Shown here: in pieces, positions 1 through 5,597 of the stretch
Position numbering within the stretch: the first letter of the stretch is position 1
Layout: every line of letters begins with the position of its first letter
From: Acidimicrobiia bacterium
GTDB lineage: Bacteria; Actinomycetota; Acidimicrobiia; IMCC26256; PALSA-555
Assembly: GCA_022865365.1 (NCBI GenBank)
Contig: JALHSW010000241.1
Coordinates: 1-6,284, forward strand
Direction of reading: 5' to 3'
Length of the DNA: 6,284 bases
Notes under the pieces: model-generated
What the model was told of the DNA's origin: nothing
Database searches by the model: none
The model's input: the letters and a program-made list of their open reading frames with translations, nothing else
Translations under genes and position numbers: made by a program

Positions 1-243
1 CCCCGCGCGTTCACGATCGCCGGGCTGTTCTTCTCGGAGCACGAGGTGCGCGACTACGACGAAGCCAAGGCGTCCGACGCGGATCTCTTCGCGCGCTTCT
101 TTCACGGGATGCTCGACCGCGGGATCTTTCTCGCGCCGAGCGCCTACGAGTCGATGTTCCCGAGCCTGGCCCACACCGACGCCGACATCGATCGCACGAT
201 CGCCGCCGCCGCCGACGTTCTTGCGTCAGTTGTAGGCGCATAG
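1..243 (+). CDS. hemL: Glutamate-1-semialdehyde 2,1-aminomutase, C-terminal 80 residues (5' end outside window)
   Basis: HemL is a PLP enzyme that converts glutamate-1-semialdehyde to 5-aminolevulinate, the first dedicated precursor of heme and other tetrapyrroles, in the cytoplasm. Reading frame 1 is open from the left edge to TAG at 241-243. The visible tail carries the family's C-terminal pattern: a FTIAGLFF strand, then VRDYDEAKASD, then FARFFHGMLDRGIFLAPSAY, then ESMFPSLAHTDADID and a final alanine-rich helix. The PLP lysine and most of the roughly 430-residue protein lie upstream of the window. The GTG at 46 is an internal valine codon, not a start. The last eight codons (VLASVVGA) and the stop are embedded in the 216-266 hairpin. 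The gene converges on the phosphodiesterase gene, so it is not part of the bc operon, although it supplies a heme precursor. Identity is confident; the gene is partial only because of the window edge. Confidence 0.9.
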   Translation, partial: PRAFTIAGLFFSEHEVRDYDEAKASDADLFARFFHGMLDRGIFLAPSAYESMFPSLAHTDADIDRTIAAAADVLASVVGA

Positions 244-266
244 CGCCCACAACTGACGCAAGAACG
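216..266. terminator. Long perfect inverted repeat at the junction of two convergent genes
   Basis: The arm CGTTCTTGCGTCAGTTGT (216-233) is followed by its exact reverse complement at 249-266, giving an 18-bp uninterrupted stem. Inside it an A/C mismatch (234/248) is followed by a further 5-bp GGCGC/GCGCC stem (235-239 and 243-247) closing a 3-base ATA loop. The hemL stop codon (241-243) lies at the tip, and the stop codon of the opposite gene (268-270) begins two bases beyond the stem. The position suggests a bidirectional terminator or a 3'-end-stabilising structure for both converging transcripts. No T-rich tract follows on either strand, so it is not a canonical intrinsic terminator. It could instead be a copy of a dispersed palindromic repeat. 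The hairpin is certain; its function is inferred. Confidence 0.6.
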
Positions 267-267
267 G

Positions 268-1314
268 TTAGGGAAGGAGGAGGCGGGCCATCTCGCCGGC
301 CCACGACGTCGCGTCGAATCCGTCGCGTTGGATCCGGGCGTCGAGGTCGTGGACTGCGGGGTGCGTCCCGACGACGGCTGCGAGCTGGACCGCGGTGCGG
401 GGACTGCCGTGCATCCCGGGCTCGGCGTCGATCCCGTCGAAGCAGAGCCAGCGTCCGGGTTCACCCCACACCACATGCACGCCCGGAGCCGCGGTGGTGG
501 AGCCGGCGAGGTCGTCGACGCCGCCGAGGAGCCCGTCGAGGTCGGGGTGCTCGCCGTACACGAGTGCCGCGCTGCCTTCGGGAAACCACGTCAAGCCGGT
601 CCCCTCGAGAACAGGGGTGAGATCGATCGGTGCGGCGACCTCGACCGCCTCGACCGCGTGGTCGCTGACGATCATCACGACCGTGTCGCGGCCGCGCGCC
701 TCGACCGCGTCGCGCACGGCGCCGAGTCGGGCGTCGGTTGCGAGGTAGACCGCACGCGCGGCATCGGACGTGGGGCCGTGCACGTGCCCGGCCGTGTCCG
801 GCGCGTTGAGCTGGCCCACGACAAGATCGACGTTCGACGCGACCGCGTCGAGGAGGACCGGCAACGTCTCGTCGTCGTGGAGGTAGCCGTGCTCGTCGGT
901 TCCGGCGCCGTCGGGAACCCGCCCGTCGGGGGGCCAGTGCGACCCGGCGCCCGTACCGCCCATCACCCCGACCAGCTCCTGATCACCCACGACGAGCGTG
1001 CTCGTGAGCCCGGCCGCCGTCACGCGGTCGAAGATCGTCGGGACGTGGAGACCGATCTTGCGGGCGTGCCGGAACCGGCCGTCGTCACAGAGCACGTGGT
1101 TGCCGACGATGCCGTGCTCGGCCGGCGCGACACCGGTCACGAACGTCGCGTGGTTCGGATAGGTGGTGGCGGGCAGGACCGCGGCGACGGTGTGCGGTGT
1201 CGTGCCCGACGCGGTGCACCAAGCGTCGAGCACCGGGGTCACGTCGTCGGAGACGACGGGCGCCGGCATGCCGTCGAGGACGAGGAACACCACACGGACG
1301 CGATCGTCGGGCAC
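268..1314 (-). CDS. Type I phosphodiesterase/nucleotide pyrophosphatase (alkaline phosphatase superfamily)
   Basis: A predicted 348-residue metal-dependent hydrolase of phosphodiester or pyrophosphate bonds; the substrate cannot be told from sequence. The fold and all expected two-metal ligands are visible. Asp14 lies in the N-terminal strand VVFLVLDGM. Thr51 is the likely nucleophile, in the hallmark TTYPNHATFVTG. Asp173 and His177 lie in APDTAGHVHGP, Asp218 and His219 in VMIVSDHA, and His302 in PGMHGSP. These match the nucleotide pyrophosphatase/phosphodiesterase family. I chose GTG at 1314 because the first core strand begins a few residues later; the ribosome binding site there is weak, and the open frame extends further upstream without domain content. 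No signal peptide or membrane segment is seen, so it is probably cytoplasmic, unlike many secreted relatives. It lies 56 bases downstream of the last bc-operon gene on the same strand, so read-through is possible, but a functional link is not evident. Confidence 0.85.
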   Translation of the reverse strand: MPDDRVRVVFLVLDGMPAPVVSDDVTPVLDAWCTASGTTPHTVAAVLPATTYPNHATFVTGVAPAEHGIVGNHVLCDDGRFRHARKIGLHVPTIFDRVTAAGLTSTLVVGDQELVGVMGGTGAGSHWPPDGRVPDGAGTDEHGYLHDDETLPVLLDAVASNVDLVVGQLNAPDTAGHVHGPTSDAARAVYLATDARLGAVRDAVEARGRDTVVMIVSDHAVEAVEVAAPIDLTPVLEGTGLTWFPEGSAALVYGEHPDLDGLLGGVDDLAGSTTAAPGVHVVWGEPGRWLCFDGIDAEPGMHGSPRTAVQLAAVVGTHPAVHDLDARIQRDGFDATSWAGEMARLLLP

Positions 1315-1345
1315 CGGGCCGAGCCTACGACGGGACGCGAGTGGT

Positions 1346-1367
1346 GCCGCCCACCCCGGTGGCGGGC
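1346..1367 (-). terminator. GC-rich imperfect hairpin just after the bc operon's last gene
   Basis: Between the 76-residue gene's stop (1371-1373) and the phosphodiesterase start lies a short GC-rich self-complementary stretch. GCC-GCC-ACC on one side can pair with GGT-GGC-GGC on the other, with one bulged base per arm. There is no T tract. It could attenuate or end the operon transcript, but GC-rich DNA forms such structures by chance, so support is weak. Confidence 0.25.
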
Positions 1368-1370
1368 CCG

Positions 1371-1601
1371 CTACTCGGTGGTAGCGGTTCCCTCGCGGCG
1401 GCGGCGAACGCGGTCCATGAAGAACAGCGCAGCCCAGATCAGCATCACGAGCAGCGCCATGAGCACGAACGCGAGGCCGCCGGATCCGTCGCCTTGCTTG
1501 CCGGCGTCGACGAGCTGCTGCGCTCCCGCCGGGGAGGCGATGGCCGCGAGCGCCGCGACGCCGAGCGCTGCGCCGAGCACGAGCTTGCGAGTCATACGCA
1601 T
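1371..1601 (-). CDS. Small single-pass membrane protein with signal peptide, unknown function
   Basis: I do not recognise this 76-residue protein. Residues 1-26 look like a signal peptide: basic MRMTRK, then an Ala/Leu/Val-rich core, then a likely signal peptidase site after PAGA before QQ. A short Gly/Ser/Asp-rich stretch (QGDGSGG) follows, then one hydrophobic helix at about 42-60 and a very basic tail, DRVRRRREG. The expected topology is a short N-terminal segment outside and the basic tail in the cytoplasm. No cysteine, CXXCH or metal motif is present. I chose ATG at 1601 over the in-frame GTG at 1616 because a strong GAGGAG site lies 7 bases upstream of the ATG. It starts 11 bases after the stop of the 284-residue gene, so it is probably translated from the same message. 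By size and position it resembles the tiny single-helix subunits found in respiratory complexes, but that is inference. Confidence 0.75.
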   Translation of the reverse strand: MRMTRKLVLGAALGVAALAAIASPAGAQQLVDAGKQGDGSGGLAFVLMALLVMLIWAALFFMDRVRRRREGTATTE

Positions 1602-1608
1602 CGTGTTG

Positions 1609-1614
1609 CTCCTC
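1609..1614 (-). promoter_or_regulatory. Ribosome binding site that sets the start of the 76-residue gene
   Basis: The minus strand reads GAGGAG here, 7 bases before ATG at 1601 and overlapping the TGA of the upstream gene (1613-1615). It favours the ATG over the GTG at 1616, which overlaps this site, and suggests translational coupling between the two genes. Confidence 0.7.
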
Positions 1615-2467
1615 ACGCGTTCGCCGGGACCGGCGTCGCGCCGTCCTCGGTGGGCTCGGTCTGTTGCTTCGCGGCTCGCTCGTCCTTCTCACGCCAGTGC
1701 AGGAGCAGCAGCCCGAGGCCGAACAGCAGGATCGAGGAGATCCACGCCACGATCGCGGGCACCCGCAGCGACCCGAGGTCGCGCTTGAGGACGATGAATC
1801 CACTCTTGTCGGAGCCTTCCTTGCATTCCGGTGCCGGGGGTGCGACACCGAAGGGCACGAGCGGTTGACCGTTCTCGTCGACGAGGGTGCTCGTGTCGAT
1901 GACCTCGCAGAACTCGATCACCGCGAGCTTCGGGGTGTGCGTGACCTCGAAGTCGAGCGGGTTGGGGTTGCTGCCACCGATCTCGTAGGTGTTGAGCACC
2001 TTGTACTCGGTGACCGCCTGGAACCGGGCGAAGGCCTGCTGGGTCACCTGCGCTTCGCTGGGGAGCGCTTCCACGGCGATGAGGTTCTCGTCGGCGGAGG
2101 CCTTCACGTTCGACGCCTCGATCGTGTCGACCTTGCGCCCCTCGGCCTCGATGTTGCGCACCTCTTCGGTCTTGGCCTTCGCGAGGTTCTTGGTTACCTC
2201 CACGGCCTTCCATGCCGGGATGCGACCCTTGAGCGTGTTGAGCGGCGACGCGGTCACGATCCACAGCGACGAGAGGATGACCATGAAGCCCATGAACGCG
2301 GTGAAGGCGATCAGGAAGCCGAGGCGCGACCCGAGGTTGGTCGAGAGCAGGAGGTACAGGGACCCGGCGAACAGCAGGAGCGCGAAGACGACGACGAGGA
2401 TCCCGAGGATCGTCGGGTACCAGATGCTCTTCTCGATCACCTCGCTGGCGAGGACGGGCAGGCTCAC
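1613..2467 (-). CDS. Three-helix membrane protein of unknown function, candidate bc-complex accessory subunit
   Basis: I do not recognise this 284-residue protein. It has hydrophobic helices at about 16-41 and 48-72, a large hydrophilic domain at about 73-236, a third helix at about 237-256 and a charged tail (HWREKDERAAKQQ, then an acidic/Pro stretch). Charge distribution puts the tail and the helix 1-2 loop in the cytoplasm and the 160-residue domain outside, on the side where the Rieske and cytochrome c heads sit. That domain begins with a Lys/Glu-rich, probably helical segment (86-125) and contains two cysteines, Cys187 and Cys215, which could form a disulfide. No heme, iron-sulfur or copper motif is present. 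GTG at 2467 was chosen because GGAAAGGGA lies 8 bases upstream and helix 1 follows closely; the frame stays open upstream only as overlap with the cytochrome c gene. The start is 20 bases after the cytochrome c stop. A structural or assembly role in the complex is inferred from position alone. Confidence 0.75.
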   Translation of the reverse strand: MSLPVLASEVIEKSIWYPTILGILVVVFALLLFAGSLYLLLSTNLGSRLGFLIAFTAFMGFMVILSSLWIVTASPLNTLKGRIPAWKAVEVTKNLAKAKTEEVRNIEAEGRKVDTIEASNVKASADENLIAVEALPSEAQVTQQAFARFQAVTEYKVLNTYEIGGSNPNPLDFEVTHTPKLAVIEFCEVIDTSTLVDENGQPLVPFGVAPPAPECKEGSDKSGFIVLKRDLGSLRVPAIVAWISSILLFGLGLLLLHWREKDERAAKQQTEPTEDGATPVPANA

Positions 2468-2487
2468 GGCGTCGGTCCCTTTCCGCG

Positions 2488-3717
2488 CTAGAGGCTTCGC
2501 TCGTACTTGACGATCGCCTTGATCTCGGCTTCGTCGAGCTGGCTGGCGAAGTGGGGCATGCGACCCGAGGAGATCCCGCGGACGCCGTACTGTTCGTTGG
2601 CCGGGACGCCGAGCGCGACCCAATTGAACTGCTCCTCGACGCCCGCCTTCCCGGGGAACTGCAGCTTGGTGGAGCTACCGGTGAGGTTGGGGCCGTAGGC
2701 ACCGCTGCCCTGCGGGGGCGGGGGCGGGACCTTGAGGGCCGTCGGGTCGTAGTACGACCAGCGTTTCGTATGGCACCGGGCGCAGTTGAGGCGGAACAGG
2801 ATCGCCCCGTCCGACAGGTCCTGCACCTCGGCGTCGTACGCCACCGCCGCGTCCAGCTGTGCCGCGGCGGTCGCCACCGCGACCTCGGCCTGGGCCAGCC
2901 CGGTGGGAGTCGTCGTCGGATCGGCCTGGGCCTTCGCGAGTTCGTCCTGGGCCTTGGTGAGCGCGTCCTCCTGCTGGCTGACGAGCTGCTTCCCACCGGT
3001 GCGGTACTCGCCGACGGCTTCCTTCGAGATCGACTTGGCCTGAGCGGAGGGGATCTGCAGGGTCGCGAGGTAGTTGACGAGGTCGTCGATGCTCTGCTCG
3101 TTCAGCACACCCTTCCCGCTCACGATGCCCCAGGCAACCATCGGCGTGCCCGGACGTCCGTAGTTCAAGATGTGTTTCACCTGACTTCGCGTGAATCGCA
3201 GAAGCACGGTGTTGAGCGCGGGTGCCTGCCAGGAGACCGGTTGGGCGAGGCATGCGGGAACGTCCGGGTTGCCCTGGTTCTGCTCCTTGATGCAGAGGTC
3301 GCTCTCGGGTTGGACGACGTACGGCGCCGCGCCCCCCTCGGCCTTGGTGCCGTGGCAGTTGGCGCAGAGCAGCGACTTGGTCGAGACATACGCCGGGCTC
3401 TGGCTGTTGGCGAAGAGGATCGCACCCCGCTCCTCGGAGTCGGCAAGGAACCGGTCCTGCATGACCACCTGACGGCTCGGCTCCACGAGGAAGTAGACGG
3501 GGAGTGCGATCGCGACCACGAGCACGAACAGCAGCGACCAGCCGAGCACGCGCTCGAGCCGACGACCCTCGAGGTCCTCGTCCTCGAGGAACTTCGCGAG
3601 GTTGGCCGGGGTCGGCTCCTTCTCGCGCTTGAGGCTGAAGACGCGCCACAGGATCACCCCGGCGATGACCGCCAGGGCAACGATGTTCAGCACGATCAAC
3701 GTGGTGCGGAAGGTCAC
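2488..3717 (-). CDS. qcrC: Membrane-anchored diheme cytochrome c subunit of the bc complex
   Basis: This 409-residue protein probably accepts electrons from the Rieske cluster and hands them to a terminal oxidase or carrier. Helices at about 7-25 and 60-78 flank a charged, basic cytoplasmic loop, so the rest lies outside the membrane. Heme site 1 is CANCH (Cys118, Cys121, His122) with likely distal Met193 in GTPMVAWG. Heme site 2 is CARCH (Cys312, Cys315, His316) with likely Met387 in GRMPHF. Cys142 and Cys156 in the first domain may form a disulfide. Between the domains lies an Ala/Gln/Lys/Glu-rich stretch (about 228-292), probably an alpha-helical hairpin broken at DPTTTPTG. A proline run (330-335) follows heme 2. 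Classical actinobacterial QcrC has its main anchor at the C terminus, whereas this protein ends in the second cytochrome domain. GTG at 3717 has AGGAG 10 bases upstream. The 63 bases before it, after the Rieske stop, show no clear signal. Confidence 0.9.
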   Translation of the reverse strand: MTFRTTLIVLNIVALAVIAGVILWRVFSLKREKEPTPANLAKFLEDEDLEGRRLERVLGWSLLFVLVVAIALPVYFLVEPSRQVVMQDRFLADSEERGAILFANSQSPAYVSTKSLLCANCHGTKAEGGAAPYVVQPESDLCIKEQNQGNPDVPACLAQPVSWQAPALNTVLLRFTRSQVKHILNYGRPGTPMVAWGIVSGKGVLNEQSIDDLVNYLATLQIPSAQAKSISKEAVGEYRTGGKQLVSQQEDALTKAQDELAKAQADPTTTPTGLAQAEVAVATAAAQLDAAVAYDAEVQDLSDGAILFRLNCARCHTKRWSYYDPTALKVPPPPPQGSGAYGPNLTGSSTKLQFPGKAGVEEQFNWVALGVPANEQYGVRGISSGRMPHFASQLDEAEIKAIVKYERSL

Positions 3718-3780
3718 GGGTCGGTTGCTCCTACTGTCCGGTCGCGGGCTTGGGTCGGGCCGATGCGGTGTTGGGTGCGC

Positions 3781-4659
3781 TCAGACGCACGGCGCCCCTT
3801 CTTGGCCTTGGCCGGTGGTGTCGGTGCCGATCGGCGGGCCCTGGATCGCGCCTGCGGTCTTGTCGACGACGATCGAGCCGCCCGAGACGGCGAGGGGGAA
3901 GCGGTCCATGCCGCGGGGGGCCGGTCCGCCGCGCTTCTCGCCGACCCGGTTGTACTTCGAACCGTGGCAGGGGCACTCGAACCATTGCGACGTCTGGCAC
4001 CACGGGACACGACAACCCAGATGCGGGCACTTCTGGTACAGCGCGACGTAGCCCTGGGCCATGCCCGCGGTGATCGTCGACGGGTAGATCTTCGCGGCTT
4101 TCTTCACGTCCTGCTTGGGGTAGGGCTGGATGTAGACCTGCGCCGTCGCGTTGTAGTACGGCTGCTTCTTGTCGAGGTCCTCCTGGATGAGATCGACGGT
4201 CCCGACGTTGATCTTCCCGCTCGTCCCGCCGGCACCCGAGGGCCACAAGAACGCCAGCGCGGCCCCGCCGAAGCCGGCCACGGCGAGCGAGAGGCCGGTG
4301 AGGATGCCCCGGTTGAAGAACTGGCGACGGGTGACGCCGAGCTCGTCCTCGTCGACCGGCTCGTAGCGCACCGGCGCCCGGTCGCCCGAAGGCACGGGCA
4401 CGCTGCTCCCGGTGCCGATCGCGCGCCGCGACTCGTCGGCGCGGTCGCGCGCCTCGGCATCGACGTCGGCGCCGGTGCTCTCGCTCGCCTCCCCTTCGGA
4501 GGTGGGGACCGGCATCACTCCAGCCGGTGGCGTGGACGCGTCGGCCCGGCGGGTGTCGCGGCTGAGCCGTCCGGTGCCCGCGCGTCGACGGGCGGTGCCG
4601 AGGAGCACCACCGCCGCGAGTGCGAGCAGGACGACGACGCCGATGACGATCAGAGCCAC
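3781..4659 (-). CDS. qcrA: Rieske 2Fe-2S iron-sulfur subunit of the bc complex
   Basis: This 292-residue protein carries the high-potential 2Fe-2S cluster that oxidises quinol at the Qo site on the outer face. Box 1 is CPHLGC and box 2 is CPCHGS: cluster ligands are Cys211, His213, Cys229 and His232, and Cys216-Cys231 form the usual disulfide. Ser234 and Tyr236, which in other Rieske proteins hydrogen-bond the cluster and raise its potential, are both present. Box 1 has Pro where Thr is common, and an extra cysteine (Cys221) lies between the boxes. Helix 1 is at about 2-20, followed by an 85-residue hydrophilic cytoplasmic linker. A twin-arginine-like sequence, TRRQFF (Arg111-Arg112), then precedes helix 2 (about 118-139), suggesting Tat-dependent export of the folded head, as known for actinobacterial Rieske proteins. 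GTG at 4659 is set by AAGGAG 5 bases upstream, overlapping the stop of the preceding gene. Confidence 0.95.
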   Translation of the reverse strand: MALIVIGVVVLLALAAVVLLGTARRRAGTGRLSRDTRRADASTPPAGVMPVPTSEGEASESTGADVDAEARDRADESRRAIGTGSSVPVPSGDRAPVRYEPVDEDELGVTRRQFFNRGILTGLSLAVAGFGGAALAFLWPSGAGGTSGKINVGTVDLIQEDLDKKQPYYNATAQVYIQPYPKQDVKKAAKIYPSTITAGMAQGYVALYQKCPHLGCRVPWCQTSQWFECPCHGSKYNRVGEKRGGPAPRGMDRFPLAVSGGSIVVDKTAGAIQGPPIGTDTTGQGQEGAPCV

Positions 4660-4664
4660 ATTCG

Positions 4665-4670
4665 CTCCTT
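4665..4670 (-). promoter_or_regulatory. Ribosome binding site of the Rieske gene
   Basis: AAGGAG on the minus strand, 5 bases before GTG 4659, shares bases with the TAA stop (4669-4671) of the cytochrome b C-terminal gene. It fixes the non-ATG start and suggests coupled translation of the two subunits. Confidence 0.7.
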
Positions 4671-5577
4671 ACAGCTCGAAGAAGATGCCATCGTTCCAGG
4701 GGAACACGAAGTTGAACCCGGGTCCCCGGAAGAACGAGCCGATGATCACGAGTACGGACCACATCATGATGAAGATCGTGAAGATCGCGATCGCGAACTT
4801 CCGGTCGGTGGGCTTCACCGAAGGGTTCTTGTCGATGTAGGGCGAGACGGCGAGCAGTGCGAGCCCTATGCCCGGGATGGTCACCCCGGCGACCATCGGG
4901 TGGAACATCGTGAGCAGCTCCTGGAGGCCCAGGAAGTACCACGGCGCCTTCGACGGGTTCGGTGTCTTGTTGAAGTCGGCGAGCTCGAGCAACGGGGCTC
5001 GCACCAACGCCGAGAAGATCGTGGCCCCGGCGAGCAGGATCAGCATCGCGGCGAACTCGACCACGACGAGGTGCGGCCAGGTGTGCACCTTGTCCTGCGC
5101 CTCGGCGCGGGTCTGTTGGATCGATCCCGACTTGACCACCGTGAGGAGGCGCTGGGTGTGGCCACCGGGCCCGGTCGCCCCGGGAGTCGGGGGCGCGGCC
5201 ACGGCGGTCGCGGTGCCGCCACCGCCGGATGCGGCCGTCGCGGCACCGGCGTCGCCACCGGCGAGCGCGGCTTTGCGCTTCTTCGAACGCTCGAGCAGAT
5301 GCGCGGGGACTCCACCCGTGTCGCCGCCGCCGTCACTCCCGCCGCCGTCGCCACTTCCATCATCAGGAGACGAGCCGCCGTCTCCAGAGGAGCTGGGGCC
5401 GCCACCCGTGGCCGGCGGAGTGGTGTCACCCGCGCCGGCGCCTCCGCCCGCGTCGGGAGCAGGCGTGGCCTCGGCCGCGGGCGCTTCCTCCTCGCCGCCC
5501 TCTTCGCCTGTCGGGAGGCCGAGCGCCTTGCGACGCTCTTGTGAGCGCTTCAGCAGGTGTTCGGGGACTTCGGCCAT
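4669..5577 (-). CDS. Cytochrome b C-terminal (subunit IV-type) protein with long disordered N-terminal extension
   Basis: This 302-residue protein supplies the last helices of the split cytochrome b and part of the Qo quinol site. The conserved core is residues 165-302: helices at about 168-191, 217-245 and 262-283, with NKTPNPSKAPWYFLGLQELL before the middle helix, FHPMVAGVTIPGIGL and PYIDKNPS around it, and FRGPGFNFVFPW near the end. At the usual PEWY position the sequence is APWY (211-214). Residues 1-164 are not typical of subunit IV. They form a hydrophilic extension, expected in the cytoplasm, with two copies of a VPxHLLxRS motif (from residues 4 and 90) separated by Gly/Ser/Asp/Pro-rich low-complexity sequence. 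ATG at 5577 has GGAAAGG 6 bases upstream and lies 20 bases after the stop of the cytochrome b gene. It covers the C-terminal half missing from that gene. Confidence 0.92.
   Translation of the reverse strand: MAEVPEHLLKRSQERRKALGLPTGEEGGEEEAPAAEATPAPDAGGGAGAGDTTPPATGGGPSSSGDGGSSPDDGSGDGGGSDGGGDTGGVPAHLLERSKKRKAALAGGDAGAATAASGGGGTATAVAAPPTPGATGPGGHTQRLLTVVKSGSIQQTRAEAQDKVHTWPHLVVVEFAAMLILLAGATIFSALVRAPLLELADFNKTPNPSKAPWYFLGLQELLTMFHPMVAGVTIPGIGLALLAVSPYIDKNPSVKPTDRKFAIAIFTIFIMMWSVLVIIGSFFRGPGFNFVFPWNDGIFFEL
5254..5568 (-). repeat. Two copies of a VPxHLLxRS(Q/K) basic-helix motif in the subunit IV extension
   Basis: Residues 4-20 (VPEHLLKRSQERRKALG; bases 5518-5568) and 90-106 (VPAHLLERSKKRKAALA; bases 5254-5310) of the subunit IV-type protein align without gaps, sharing VP-HLL-RS plus a basic cluster. 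About 70 residues of Gly/Ser/Asp/Pro-rich linker separate them. Both could form short amphipathic helices. The pattern looks like a duplicated linear binding motif; its partner is unknown. Confidence 0.75.
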
Positions 5578-5583
5578 GCGGAA

Positions 5584-5590
5584 CCTTTCC
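5584..5590 (-). promoter_or_regulatory. Ribosome binding site of the cytochrome b C-terminal gene
   Basis: GGAAAGG on the minus strand, 6 bases before ATG 5577 and just after the cytochrome b stop (5598-5600). It selects this ATG although the reading frame stays open upstream. Confidence 0.6.
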
Positions 5591-5597
5591 GAAGCTT

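Noticed and set aside
328..1788. Plus-strand open frame opposite the phosphodiesterase gene
   Set aside because: No recognisable motif; it is antisense to a gene with all its catalytic residues and crosses two gene boundaries.
1315..1848. N-terminal extension of the phosphodiesterase to an upstream start at 1848
   Set aside because: The extra 178 residues are Arg/Ser-rich and overlap the 76- and 284-residue genes in another frame. The catalytic domain begins just after GTG 1314.
2468..2623. 52-residue upstream extension of the 284-residue membrane protein
   Set aside because: It lies inside the 3' end of the cytochrome c gene and is Arg-rich shadow sequence. GTG 2467 has a good ribosome binding site.
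3731..4942. Minus-strand 403-codon frame overlapping the Rieske and subunit IV genes
   Set aside because: Arg/His/Pro-rich alternate-frame translation with no domain; it conflicts with two firmly identified genes.
5140..5520. Possible tandem DNA repeat in the GC-rich low-complexity region
   Set aside because: The bias comes from Gly/Ser/Asp/Pro codons in the subunit IV linker. I see no regular DNA repeat unit, only the two protein-level motif copies listed separately.
2551..5544. Very long plus-strand open frame (about 1000 codons) running antisense to the bc operon
   Set aside because: Its translation is Arg/Gly/Asp/Val-rich and low in structure, with no domain. It is the mirror of GC-rich coding DNA whose minus-strand frames carry unmistakable heme, Rieske and cytochrome b motifs.
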